A stretch of 64,000 nt of DNA from Myxocyprinus asiaticus (taxonomy: Eukaryota; Chordata; Actinopteri; Cypriniformes; Catostomidae), in the NCBI RefSeq assembly GCF_019703515.2, contig NC_059362.1:27735826-27799825 (forward strand), written 5' to 3'. Each line of letters opens with the position of its first letter. The first letter of the stretch is position 1. Below are positions 10,269 to 22,107 of this stretch, piece by piece. Below the pieces are notes generated by a model, which saw nothing but the letters and a program-made list of their open reading frames with translations, was not told the DNA's origin and did no database searches. Both the position numbers and the translations under genes were made by a program.

Positions 10269-11577
10269 TGAATGCTAAAGACCTGTGTGAATTGCTAATT
10301 TTATAGAAATCTGTTAAGTATTAAACATCTGAACGAGTGTAAGGGTATAGAAAAATAAATAAATATGTAAGTAAAAGATGTGCTACTGTATATAACTTTA
10401 TTTATTATAAATAATTATGAAAGGGGTCCCCTTTTTTTATGCTTGAGCACCCCAAAAATGTCTGTGTATGGCCCTGCTCCTGCTGGAAAGTAGACTGGCT
10501 TTTCAAATCTACATTTGGAGCTGTGCAATATGGTTTCAGTGGCTGGCAGCACTGGCAAGCAACACAGCATCTGATTCTTGTGGATGAATGGCACATTTCA
10601 GCAGCGGTAATTTCTGTTGGGAGGAAGGCAGGGTGGACAACACATATGGGGAAAAGCCACTGTGGATGTGGTAGCTATCAGGCACACCTGCTTGTCTGGG
10701 AGAGTGTCAGTACACGTTCATTGGTGATAAAAGATTCTGCTTTTGGTTTCTCGGAATGCTGCAATTAGCAATCTCCCAATGGACAACTTTGCAATGCTTT
10801 TCACAAATAATGAAGTTACCACACTAAGTTTAGGAGGCAGGAAGTGATTGGCCAATTTTGGCTGAATGCTATTCAGAGCTTTTTGTGCCCTCTGCACTGC
10901 TGATAGCAGTGCTTGAGGGACCAGTATATACCACCAGCACAGCTCTGAGATGGCAGCCTGTCCATTGAGAATATGACAGCCCGGCAGTTAATCATAATTT
11001 ATTGCCAAGATAATTACATTTTAATGTTAGACTTGCACTAATTGTCCACTGAGGTTTTGCCAGAGGAATCACTGATGAACAGAAGAGACTGAAAGGAGAG
11101 GAGAATGTTGCATAAAATGAATCCAATACACACATTCTTTGTCATATATTAGAATATTAGGATTTGGTGTTTTAAAATTTAGACAGATTTTATCTTCTTT
11201 TGTTGGTAAGCATTTTTGAGCACCCCAGTAAAAAGAATGTTCCTCTGTCTTGCAGGCTCCGACCTCAATTTCCACGAGACTCAAAGATAAGTGGGCTAAA
11301 GCACAGGCCTTCCCAGATATGCTTCGCTTTGGATAAACCCAAACTAACGAGACCCATGGGATCATTCTCCCTGTAGAGGAAGTATTCCTTAAATTATAGC
11401 TTACTTAGATGTTTCTGGCTTAAACACCAGATGCTCTAGCCTCCAGACAGAAGGTGAATTGAAGATACTTCCTCTATTCCTGGCCCATATCAATAAAAGT
11501 GACTTGAACAGCTGAAATGGGTATATTTTTCCTGGGAATACCTCTTTTTGCTGTATTAAGTGTCTGTATTATGTGTT
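10269..11577. other. Intergenic DNA, nothing recognised
   Basis: Apparently unique sequence. Open frames around 10405-10768 occur on both strands and have no family-like motifs. Confidence 0.45.
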
Positions 11578-11580
11578 TTA

Positions 11581-11824
11581 GGCCTTGTTAACACCTGGTA
11601 TTCAGATGCGTTTTAGGCAGTCTGATCACAAGTGGACAGCCCAGACATTGCCGTTTACACCTGGATATAATACGAATCTCTTCTGACCACTTGAGTTTGA
11701 ATTTCGAGGGCAGGATGTCTGATTTCATGACAACATTACATTACGAAAGTGTATTACTGCATGATAATATAGCGCAAAAAAGTGAAAGAAGAAAAGAATG
11801 GAAAAATAACGTGTAAAAAGGGCC
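11581..11824. mobile_element. PIF/Harbinger-like MITE, copy 1
   Basis: The ends are GGCCTTGTTAACACC and, inverted, GGCCCTTTTTACAC, flanked by TTA at 11578-11580 and 11825-11827. A 3-bp TTA duplication with GGCC-starting ends fits Harbinger-type elements. It shares internal sequence (TACTGCATGATAATA, GCGCAAAAAAGTGAAAG) with the copy at 42722. Length 244 bp, non-coding. Confidence 0.65.
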
Positions 11825-11827
11825 TTA

Positions 11828-13585
11828 AACAACGGAACCAGCAGCAGTTTAGAGTAGGCCTGTTGTGATTATTAAATAATCGTCTGATTGTTGATTATTG
11901 TACACTTTAAATTCCAATCACATTTTACTGTCCAAATAAGAGAATGGATGGTGCGTTTGAGTGTCTCATTCAATTGAACTCACTGAGCCGCACCGCGGAT
12001 CACACTGAGTGGGAAGATTAACTGCTTCTGAACCATACTTGAAGCTGTGATGCACGCGCCTGCTTAGGTTCATGCCAAACTCCTGCTTATCCTATGTAGG
12101 GTCACGGGTAAAGGAAATCATGTAAAACTTAAATATGAATAAATGACTTTTTAAGGTTTATGAAGCACACATACACCAGTTTGTATGACAATTCATTGTC
12201 ATAATCCTGAAAGCCCTAAAACAGACAATTAATCATCATAATGGCAATTGTTTGTTTGACAATTAATCGTCAGCCAAATTTCATAATCGTGATAGTCCTA
12301 GTTTAGAGGTAAGAACAGTTCCAGAAGTAAAATCTAAATTATTATGCAAAATGGACCTTTCTGAATAGTTCTCCCTACCAGTCATCACACAGAACAATTT
12401 GTAATGCTTATTTCAAAATTTCTGCTTGATCTCAATGGAACTAGTCCGTGTTTTAAATAAGGCAAGCCTTTGATTTAGACTACTTCTATATCGTTTATGT
12501 ATTGGAGTCATGAACTGATGCAGCACACACTGTGCCATCTGACACTGAATACTACCATTTCTAGCAAGAAACCCAGTCGTTTAGCTGATTTTGTTTTATT
12601 TTGTGCCAGACACCTTACACCCAGCACAGATTCAAAAAATGTAATGCCTTGTGAGCATTGGTACTCTTAGCCCTGAACCGAACGCCAACCTCTGTAAAAA
12701 ATAAAAAAATAGACATATGTTCTGCTTACTGAAGACAAACTTGGAGGAAATCAGAGGAGCTTGGTTTCATAGGCAGTGTTATAGATTACTGCACCTAGTT
12801 ATTTTAGACAGCATAACAAATAGGTGTATTCTCACAGCTGCTTTCTCAGAGAGTTAGCAGAGAATATTGTGCAGATGAAGACACTTGACCTGTTGTCCTA
12901 GTTTCAGAGACGTTGCTGAGATTCTGCTATTTTTGTTATTTTTGTCTTGTACTGCAGTCTTTGAAGCACAAATATGTTTTGGTTTATCATTGTATCAGTT
13001 CTATGATCATCTGCTATTCTATTTTGTGAGCTATTTTGCTTTGTTAAACAGTGGATATGATGGAATATCTGAAAAAACTTTGTAATGTATGTGTAGAACA
13101 CCTGTCCTAGCCTTAAGTTAGGTGGTCATGATCCACCACTATAAATTTGGAGTTATTTTTTTAGACCTGTGCACCTTCTCTGCTACCTTAATATCTTGCT
13201 AAAATAAACCACTGGGGCTATAAGAGCAGCCAGCAGTTAAGCCACTTTACAGTGGCAGCATGCAGTGCCTGTAAATCTAGCAGCAGCCATTATGTCTCTG
13301 AGCCTGCTGCCTGCATCATATTAGAGATTTATGCTGTGATAATAACAACTTATGTCTGTTTTTTTTTTTAATCGTAAGCCCACATAGATCCATTTAAAGA
13401 GTCTGGCAGCAAACAGGAAGTCCTCATTTGAGAGACCACTACACACAAATCACAGATCAAAATATCTTTTGCAGTGCTTGGAGCTTACATTTTTATTTTA
13501 TTTTTTAAATTGTAGTGTTACCTGTACCTTTGGTGACATTTAAAATATTGGTGCATTTCCGGAAGATTTCTTTGTGATTTATTTA
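11828..13585. other. Intergenic DNA, nothing recognised
   Basis: AT-rich, with no gene or clear repeat. 11870-12300 contains ATAATCG-type stretches (AATAATCGTCTGATTG, AATCATCATAATGG, AATCGTCAGCC) that may be an old hAT-like relic. I could not place ends. Confidence 0.35.
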
Positions 13586-13613
13586 TGTGTGTGTGTGTGT
13601 GTGTGTGTGTGTG
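13586..13613. repeat. (GT)n microsatellite
   Basis: About 14 GT units, forming the left border of the repeat at 13614-13900. Confidence 0.95.
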
Positions 13614-13897
13614 GGCAGGTTTAAGTGGTTTACGAGGACTTTTTTTAGGTTACAAACTGGTAATTACAAGGGTATTATGCTATAAATGTGGTTTATGAGG
13701 ACATTTCTAGTGTCCCCATAATTCAAATCGCTTAAAAAACATACTAAACGATGTTTTATTGAAAATGTAAAAATGCCGAAAGTTTTTTGTGAGGGTTAGG
13801 TTTAGGGGTAGGGTTAGTGTTAGGAGATATAATCTATAATTCTTAAAGTATAAATATCATTATGTCTATGGAGAGTCCTCATAATGATAGCTGCACC

Positions 13898-13900
<3 letters not shown>
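13614..13900. repeat. Interspersed repeat with degenerate TTAGGG-like stretch
   Basis: Contains GTGGTTTATGAGGAC, AGTGTCCCCATAA and GAGGGTTAGGTTTAGGGGTAG. It lies exactly between two GT arrays. I recognise the general look of a dispersed fish repeat but cannot name its family. Confidence 0.45.

Positions 13901-13935
<35 letters not shown>
13901..13935. repeat. (GT)n microsatellite
   Basis: About 17 GT units on the right border of the same repeat. Confidence 0.95.
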
Positions 13936-13938
<3 letters not shown>

Positions 13939-16157
13939 TTTGTCTGTGAAGTCAGTGCATTTCATTCTTTATGTTAGTTACAGCATAAACCAATTATAGC
14001 ATACAAATATACTGTATATGTTTCAAGCATGATGAAATCCTACAAAGTTAGTAAATCAAAATCTTATTTTAGTAGCATAATTATTGTGCTAATTCAACAT
14101 AAAACACATGAGCACACATGCCTCACAAGTACATTTCAATCAAACACACACATTAAAATTGATCTTTGCTTCAGTTACAATCAGAGTGATAGAGTAAGCA
14201 GAGCAAATCTCATCTCTTGAGGTGCTTTTATTGCAGATGCACATATTTGATTGGAAAACTTAACTTTAGGATGATTATGTCTTCTAAATTCAAGTTTAGA
14301 AAAACACATCATTATGGTGTTTCTTCCATGAGTATAAGTAGTTTATAATGTACATATAAAAACATCTAAATGCAGATTTGATGTAAAAAGAAAGACATAT
14401 CTATTAATTTATTTAAAAAGTTTTGATAAAGAGGAAATGTGCATGAATATGAGACCACTTGGGGGCTGGAAGAGATTAATATAAAAACAAAAACAATCCA
14501 AGAAAAATGTATGTAATTGAGGGGGCAGAAATGAACTCAATTTACCTAGGAAATATTTATTGAATATTCATCTTTTTTTTTTTCAAGAATTTATCTGCTC
14601 ACAACAGAGTACTTTTTAAAAGGCCTTTGTCAGCACTATAAGTGATGTTCAAGGAGAAAATGACATGGGAGAAGTGTACAATGCCCATTTCCATCACTCT
14701 CATGCCCTGATTAATTAGTTTGAAGTTATCCATGAAAGTAAGACCATGAGAAGGCAATGAACAAATAAAAGTCAATTACAATTTTCTCCCTCATAGCACA
14801 TAGCACAGAGACTCAAACATGGGAATGGCTTGATGTAATGTGCTGCCTGTGAAGTTTGATTTGGTCTGTTACAATTTGTTTTATATCATATCCTTGTCAT
14901 ACATCTGCTGTTGAAAAAAACAAAAAAACAAATCAGATATTCACTCCACATCACATTACTACACTGGCTTTCTTCCTCTTGAAAGTACCAGGGTCACATT
15001 ATCGGCCATCATACGTTACAAAAGTCAGGTTTTGGAACAACACAATTGTGAGTAAATAATGAACATTTTTATTTTTTGGTGAACTTTCACTTTTCTTGTC
15101 TTGTCAGGTTTTTAGAATGAGCTGGTTTTGACAGTATTCAGCTTATTGCACGCACTCATTGTGAGCTTACAAACACAAGACCATGAAACTCATCTCATTG
15201 TCAGCTGTGCATACCACTTAATCTTTCTTCTGCTGCTGCAGCTCAATCAGTGAGAAGCTCTTCTTGTCACACTGTCACCTTCTGACCTAAAAGTGTTTTT
15301 CTGTAAATACCCGACAGCTGGCTGGTGCAGTCTCATTAAGAATTGATCAAGTTGTGATTACCTCACAGAGCCTCTTTGGAGCCCCACTTGAGACATTTTG
15401 CCTTTCCATTGATACACTCAGAGCAGGTAGAAAATTGAGGACGATTGGAGGAAACCACAGGAACGAAGCGATAGATATAGAAGAAAGACCACAAGCTCAA
15501 CAACTACATGGACAATATTCATAAAAAAACAGCTCATCTCTATCTTTTGGCTTTGGACTGCTGTTATTGAGTGTAGCTAGTGAGTCACAATCATGGACCT
15601 GTCCTCTTTTTGTCACCCTAATTGTCCATCTTTGAGTTGAGGGTATTCTTTCATAGTGTTCTGAACCAGTTTCCTTTTTTGGATCATTTGAAAGAGAAGT
15701 GACAGGTGAGATTGATTTGTTGCTGGTTGACATGCTACCTGGTTCCTTCACAGGTGTGTCAAGAAAGCTTTCAAAAGGCTCACTATGCAGTTGGACTTTG
15801 CAGTCACAGTGATAATTGAGTGTCAGTTGTAAACTCAAATACACCACAAGTCTTTGGGGTAGGTGACAAATCGGACTCTGTCCCTCTCAGACCTTGCAAT
15901 TCCAGTCACTTCTGGTGGCAAAATGTCATACCTCAACTGAATTCTCTTTGCTTGAATTAATACTAATTGTTTGGTTCAAACTCTTAGGTTAATTACTTGG
16001 ATTATGGCAATTAACCAGCCTCCTTAATCAAGAATTGTGCCAGATTTACTGGCTAATCCTGTTAGAACATATTTCTTACATGTGCCAGTCATCACCTACA
16101 TTTATGCTCACATGATATTTCAGAAACAAAAAGAAAATAAACCAAATAAGTATAAAA
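13936..16157. other. Intergenic DNA, no gene supported
   Basis: Nothing identifiable. The longest open stretch is on the minus strand at 15497-15847 (116 codons). It is rich in Ser, Lys and Thr, has no domain I recognise and no adjacent coding context. Confidence 0.45.
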
Positions 16158-16587
16158 TCTTCTTCTTTTTTTATCCCCTTTCCTCCCCAATTTGGAATGC
16201 CCAATTCCCACTACATAGTAGGTGCGGTTACTCACCTCAATCCGAGTGGTGGAGTACAAGTCTCAGTTGCCTCCGCTTCTGAGACAGTCAATCCGCACAT
16301 CTTATCACTTGGCTTGCTGTGCATGACACCACGGAGACTCCGCATGTGGAAGCTTATGCGACTCTCCGCGACCCACGCACAACTTACCACACGCCCCATT
16401 GAGAGCGAGAACCACTAATCGCGACCACGAGGAGTATATCCCATGTGAGTCTACCCTCCTTAGCAACCGGGCCCATTTGGTTGCTTAAAAGACCTGGATG
16501 GAGTCACTCAGCATGCACTGGATTCAAATTCAGACTCCAGAAGTGGTAGTTAGCGTCAATACTCGCTGAGCTACCAAGCCCCCCTTA
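16158..16587 (-). mobile_element. tRNA-derived SINE, copy 1
   Basis: Read on the minus strand, the head is tRNA-like (CTTGGTAGCTCAGCGAG for box A, a degraded TTTGAATCCAG for box B). Next come GTGACTCCATCCAGG, GGTTGCTAAGGAGGGTAGA and GTGGTTCTCGCTCTCAATGG, and the tail is GGGAATTGGGCATTCC plus an A-rich end. The same body is at 49172-49607 on the plus strand. RNA polymerase III promoter boxes are inferred. Confidence 0.8.
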
Positions 16588-17721
16588 AAGCCAAATCTTA
16601 AAGACACAGAATCAACCCAGTGGGAAGAATTAAAGGAAACAGGTTGTATTTTCCTCAGTTGTGGCTGAAAAGAACAAGTGTTACAACCTAAATGAAATGG
16701 AGGGATTGAAAGGGCCTGATAGAAGATCATTACAGGAGAATGTGAGAGAAAGGAAAAAGACAGGCACGGCCCAGTTTCTAGGACGCTGCCTTATGATTTT
16801 GTTACCCTGAAAAGAACACAGGTTAGAGTGCTTCTTTTAATGACCAGAATCTGTGATGTTACCTGTAGATGAGAGCTGGGCCTTGAGAGAGCTAATGGGT
16901 TGAGAACTGAGAGGAAATACACCATTTGTGAGCTTCTCTTACTGAAACCTACAAGTGTTTGCAACCCGCCCACAGCGGGTGAGAAAATAAATGGCAACAC
17001 ACTGTAATGCAGGTTGATCGCTGTTACAAGCAGTTTTATTATAGTTAAGCAATTAAAATGTCAGCTTCAATAAAATCATCATTTAAGATCAATAATTTCC
17101 ATGGAGTAAAGAGTGTGACAGGACAGAGAGAAAGAACTTGCAGGCCATGGCAAGCCACAGGACTCCAGCACAGTGTAACTGTAAATGTGAGGGTGAAAGA
17201 TGACAAGTGCACACACATCAAATAATCTAGATCCACACTCCACAGAATAGGAACTTCACTGCAATCCATTCGTCACAAAAGTTCACTGCCATCTGAAAGC
17301 AATAAAAAGGTTAAGTGCACAACAACCACACCAAAATCTCTACCACCTCACCAGTGCTGGTCACACCCATGGAGGTGATCCTGCAGCCACCATGGGATCA
17401 GAACAGCCATAGGGCCTTAAGATGAGGAGGAGGAAAAAGAAGAGTCAATGAGGCTGTCCTGAAACAATATTAAAACCTCTGTATACCAGTCAGCACTCAC
17501 AACAGAAATCTTCAAAACAAAACCAGGCAATTCACCACTATAAATATAGAATATAAAAAGAAATGGTAAATGAATAGCCTAAGAGGGCACCCCACACTAC
17601 CTTGCGTTTATTTATAGCACGCAGAAAGGTTCATCTGGTCGTACCACACAGAATCATGAGGCTTGTAGTACCGAACTCATAACCACCTCATTGCATGTTT
17701 ATTTCATGTTCATCAGAATGA
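16588..17721. other. Intergenic DNA, nothing recognised
   Basis: No gene, RNA or repeat that I can name. Confidence 0.4.

Positions 17722-17770
<49 letters not shown>
17722..17770. repeat. (TAGA)n microsatellite
   Basis: About 12 perfect tetranucleotide units. Confidence 0.95.
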
Positions 17771-18130
17771 ATTAGCGTGCAAGGATAATAATAATAATTA
17801 TTATTATTTTTTTTTTGATTGTTTGCCATTTTTGGATGATTGTTTTTGGTGTAAAAATTGTATTTAATAATTTAATTTAGGATTTATTCCAAACATAGAA
17901 GCCTTACAGCAACAACAGTAGTTCCAGAAACTAGGTTTTAAAAAATAACACCTATTAGTTTGGTTTTACACATTAATCAAATAATTGGCATTCAAATTAT
18001 GCTCAAATGTAAGAAAAGTCTTATCTATTTACTACACTTTTGCTCCAACTTCTGTTTATAGATGTAGACATGGATATTGCCAGAGTGTGGCAGATGCTTC
18101 ATCAATGCAAATTTTTTAATTTATTTTTAT

Positions 18131-18940
18131 ATACACTGGCGGCCAAAAGTTTGGAATAATGCACAGATTTTGCTCTTATGGAAAGAAATTGGTACTTTTA
18201 TTCACCAAAGTGGCATTCAACTGATCACAATGTATAGTCAGGACATTAACAACGTGAAAAATTACTATTACAATTTGAAAAAAATATTCAGAACTTCTTA
18301 AACTACTTCAAAGAGTTCTCATCAACAAATCCTCCACGTGCAGCAATGACAGCTTTGCAGATCCTTTGCATTCTAGCTGTCAGTTTGTCCAGATACTTAG
18401 GTGACATTTCACCCCACGCTTCCTGTAGCACTTGCCATAGATGTGGCTGTCTTGTTGGGCACTTCTCATGCACCTTACAGTCTAGCTGATCCCACAAAAG
18501 CTCAATGGGTTTAAGATCCATAACACTCTTTTTAAATTATCTGTTTTCCAATGTCTGTGTTTCTTTGCCCACTCTAACCTTTTCTTTTTGTTTTTCTGTT
18601 TCAAAAGTGGCATTTTCTTTGCAATTCTTCCCATAAGGCTGCACCCCGGAGTCTTCTCTTCACTGTTGTACATGAAACTGGTGTTGAGCTGGTAGAATTC
18701 AATGAAGCTGTCAGCTGAGGACATGTGAGGCATCTATTTCTCAAACTAGAGACTCTGATGTACTTATCCTCTTGTTTAGTTGTACATCTGGCCTTCCACA
18801 TCTCTTTCTGTCCTGTTAGAGCCAGTTGTTTTTTGTCTTTGAAGACTGTAGTGTACACCTTTGTATGAAATCTTCAGTTTTTTGGCAGTTTCAAGCACTG
18901 TATAGCCTTAATTCCTCAAAACAACACACTGGCAACTGAA
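18131..18940 (-). mobile_element. Tc1/mariner element B, internally deleted
   Basis: Terminal repeat at 18134-18165 (CACTGGCGGCCAAAAGTTTG), then subterminal sequence shared with elements A and C. The transposase remnant runs on the minus strand. The other end is lost near 18910-18940 in AT-rich sequence. Confidence 0.82.
18303..18900 (-). pseudogene. Tc1-like transposase remnant, element B
   Basis: 18303-18521 (minus) encodes MDLKPIELLWDQLD down to IAARGGFVDENSLK, the C-terminal third including the last catalytic acidic position. 18530-18733 encodes the part before the catalytic core (KKRLEWAKKHRHW), and 18740-18860 a still earlier part in another frame. The catalytic core with the first two aspartates is deleted at a join (about 18522-18530) that also occurs in element A. 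Confidence 0.8.
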
Positions 18941-19139
18941 TATCAACTGACAGCCTGAATGTCAATACAGTACAATACAACCTACTGTACATTTTATATA
19001 TATACTATATATACTATTTTTATGTATAATGTGTATTCTATATTGTGTGTATTGTATACTGTACATTGTATGTTATTATTTGTATATTGTGTTGTGTGTA
19101 ATTATGTGTATATTAGATTTAAAATTGTGTTGTGTAAAT

Positions 19140-19370
19140 CGTCATGGTTACTTGCGTAACCTCCGTTCCCTGATGGAGGGAACGAGACGTTGTGTCGATG
19201 TAGTGACACTAGGGGTCACTCTTGGGAGCCCGAGACACCTCTGGTCTTTAATAAAAGGCCAATGAAAATTGGCGAGTGGTATTTGCATGCCACTTCCCCG
19301 GGTATACGGGTACAAAAGGAGCTGGCGTGCAACCAGGTTCAGGTTTTATGCTGAGGAGCCGAGACAAGGT
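19140..19370 (-). repeat. DIRS copy 2 right inverted terminal repeat
   Basis: Matches the copy 1 termini, with octamer ATTTGCAT at 19281-19288, GGCCAATGA at about 19257-19265 and a TATA equivalent altered to TACAAAA (19311-19317). Confidence 0.87.
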
Positions 19371-19409
19371 CCGGCCATTTCAGCGGGTAGTTCAGTGTTG
19401 TGGCAGGAG

Positions 19410-19520
19410 GGACACAATGTCTCGTTCCCTCTATCAGGGAACAGAGGTTACGCAAGTAACCATGACGTTCCCTATCTGTCACTCACTCGACGATGTGTCG
19501 ATGTAGTGACACTAGGGATC
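19410..19520 (-). repeat. DIRS copy 2 internal complementary region
   Basis: Joins the two outer ends: GTAACCATGAC, then GTT, then CCCTATCTGTCACTC at 19455-19480. It continues into left-terminal-repeat sequence (GTCGATGTAGTGACACTAGG) further than the ICR of copy 1 does. Confidence 0.87.
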
Positions 19521-20229
19521 CCTATACAAAACACCGCAACTGGCTGAACTGTGTTATGTGAACTGGCGGTGTGTGACGGGCAGACCACTGTGTGCCTCGT
19601 AGCCAGCACACCAGGCCGACACGTAATCTCCCCCAACATTGTTATGAGTGTCGAACGGCCCTTTGGGGACAAGTCGACTACCCAAAAGATAGAGACAGGC
19701 TAGCCCAGTCATGGCCTCTTTTCCCCTTCTTTTTTTCCACTCCCTAAAAAAAAGGGGGATTATCCGACTGGGCCGACCAGGTCGAGTCGGGGAGTGTCCC
19801 TCCCAAGTGGAAATACGTCACATGGTCTTGCCGAGCTATGTCAGAAGTATGTCATGTTGAGAAGTCTCATGGTAGGTCCTACCCAAAGGGGGAGGAGTTA
19901 CTACAAACATGGAGATTGTGGCAGAGAGGCCTCTGCCCAAGGAAGACGCAGTTTGCCAACAGGGAAACGAATTAGCGGATGATATACATCGCATGGGGTT
20001 ACCTACGGGGAACTGCCACATGCGGAGCACCTACCCCAGTACAGGACTTTTAGTTCCACGTGTACTGGGCCAGCAGCGAGTCTTTCTGAAAACTCGACTG
20101 CCACAGGGATCGGAGGAAGTCAACCAGGGAACACAGTTTGTGAACACTACTGGGAGTTAATGGCGCACGTCCTCAGCTCAGGGGAGGTGAAAGGCACTAT
20201 GTGCAAGCGATACACCCGGCCGGCTATCC

Positions 20230-21205
20230 CGGACTTATCTGCTTGTATTGCGTGCCACTACACGGGATGAAATCGGTTCCACCCGGAGGTTGTAGAACCT
20301 CGCAAAGGTGTTGGGTGTTGCCCAGCCTGCTGCTCTGCAAATTTCTGTTAGAGAGGCACCCCTGGCCAGGGCCCAGGAGGCCGCTACACCCCTGGTAGAA
20401 TGGGCTCATAGCCCTACCGGGGGCGGCACCTCCTGGGAGTGATATGCCATAGTTATGGCGTCAATGAGCCAGTGGGCGATCCTCTGCTTGGAGACAGTGC
20501 TTCCTTTCTGCTGTCCGCCAAAGCAGACAAAGAGCTGCTCAGAGATCTTAAAGCTCTGCGTGTGATCCAAATAGATGTGTAAAGTGTGCACCGGACAGGG
20601 CTGGGTCTGCTTCCTCCTGGGGCAGCGCTCGCAGGTTCACCACCTGGTCCCTAAAAGGGGTCGTGGGAACCTTGGGCACATAGCCTGGTCGGGGTCTCAA
20701 GATCACATGAGAGTAGCCCGGACCGAACTCCAGGCACGTTTCGCTGACAGAGAAAGCTTACAGGTCTCCTACCCTCTTGATGGAAGTGAGCGCAGTCAGG
20801 AGGGCAGTCTTCAAGGAGAGTGCCTTAAGCTCAGCTGACTGCAAAGGCTCAAAGGGGGCTATCTGTAGACCCTGAAGAACTACAGAGAGGTCCCATGAGG
20901 GAACGAGGCGCGGTCTGGAGGGGTTCAGCCTCCTGGCGCCTCTCAGGAACCTGATGATCAGGTCGTGCTTCCCTAAGGACTTACCGTCACTGTGTCGTGG
21001 TGTGCTGCTATAGCGGCTACGTACACCTTCAAGGTGGAAGGGGACAGCCACCCTTCCAACCTCTCCTGCAGGAAGGAAAGCACCGATCCAACTGCGCATC
21101 TCTGGGGGTCTTCCCGTCAGGAAGAACACCACTTAGCGAATAGATGCCACTTAAAGGCATACAGGTGCCTTGTAGAGGGGGCACTAGCCTGAGTGATCGT
21201 GTCTA
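20230..21205 (-). pseudogene. DIRS tyrosine recombinase, copy 2
   Basis: Minus-strand match to the copy 1 recombinase along its full length. It contains the start region (about 21200), SIKRVGDL (about 20765-20790), HIYLDHTQSFKISEQLFVCF (about 20520-20580) and HSTRG-equivalent DNA (about 20390-20400). It keeps TTAAGG where copy 1 has a stop, but has its own frame changes near 20600 and after 20406. Not functional as it stands. Confidence 0.82.
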
Positions 21206-21214
21206 CCACCGCAG

Positions 21215-22070
21215 GTTGGGCTGAAGAGGCGGTGACAGACCGGCGTGATGACCATGCGATGTGTCCCGTGTCGCCATGCCCATCTCGGGACTCGAGTCTG
21301 AAGCCAGTGCTGAAGTGGTCTCATATGCATCAACCCGAGTGGAGTGGCCACTGCTGAGGATGCCATATGCCCCAGGAGCCTCTGAAAGAGTTTCAGTGGA
21401 ACCGCTGTTTTCTGTTTGAACGCCTTCAAACAGGTCAGCACCGACTGTGCACGCTCGTTCATGAGGTGCACTGTCAACGAGACTGAGTCCAACTCCAAAC
21501 CGAGAAAAGAGATGCTCTGAACTGGGAGGAGCTTGCTCTTTTCCCAGTCGACCCGAAGCCCTTATCGGCTGAGGTGCGAGAGCACCAAGTCCCTGTGTGC
21601 ACACAGCGTCCCGAGAGTGAGCTAGGATTAGCCAATCGTCGAAATAGTTGAGAATGCGAATGCCCACCTCCCTTAATGGGGCAAGAGCTGCCTCTGCGAC
21701 TTTCGTGAAGATGCGAGGGGACAAGGACAAACCGAAAGGGAGGACCTTGTACTGATACGCCTGACCCTCGAATGCAAACCGCAGGAAGGGTCTGTGTCAA
21801 GGTAGAATCGAGATGTGAAAGTACGTGTCCTCCAGGTCTACCGCCGCGAACCAATCTTGATGCCGGACGCTCGCCAGAATGTGTTTTTGCATCAGCATCT
21901 TGAACGGGAGTCTGTGTAAAGCCCAGTTCAGTACTCGCAGGTCCAAGATTGGCCGCAACCCACCGCCTTTTTTCGGTACGATAAAGTAGGGGCTGTAAAA
22001 CCCCTTCTTCATCTAAGCCGGAGGGACAGGTTCTATCGCACCCTTTCGTAGGAGGGTGGCGATCTCCACG
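21215..22070 (-). pseudogene. DIRS reverse transcriptase, copy 2, RNase H deleted
   Basis: RT motifs on the minus strand: KKGFYSPYFIVPKKGGG (about 21960-22010), VDLEDTYFH (about 21820-21850), the LPFG/SLSP region (about 21715-21740) and NYFDDWLI (about 21622-21645) with both catalytic aspartates intact. TGG is kept where copy 1 has a stop. After the thumb region the frame runs into the deletion junction, where GCCTCTTCAGCCC joins the sequence that in copy 1 lies about 640 bp downstream. The RNase H motifs are absent. Confidence 0.85.
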
Positions 22071-22107
22071 CGCATTTGCTCACCTATGAAAGAAATATTC
22101 TCAGCTA

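Larger units (their letters stand above)
19140..22070 (-). mobile_element. DIRS-type retrotransposon, copy 2, truncated
   Basis: On the minus strand this holds, from its 5' side, the middle of RT (from about 22070), a recombinase, a spacer, an ICR and a right terminal repeat ending at about 19140. Left terminal repeat, gag and the RT N-terminus are missing: similarity to copies 1 and 3 stops at about 22070. The RNase H segment is removed by a sharp internal deletion at about 21211-21218. The outer end reads GACGAT where GACGTT is expected. Confidence 0.9.

Noticed and set aside
10405..10768. Opposed frames of 63 and 109 codons
   Set aside because: No domain, no splice context, and opposite-strand overlap. 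Likely chance.
13790..13825. Interstitial telomere repeat (TTAGGG-like)
   Set aside because: Only a few degenerate units, within a dispersed repeat that has other unrelated parts.
17722..17770. CRISPR-like array
   Set aside because: Perfect tetranucleotide microsatellite without spacers. The genome is eukaryotic.
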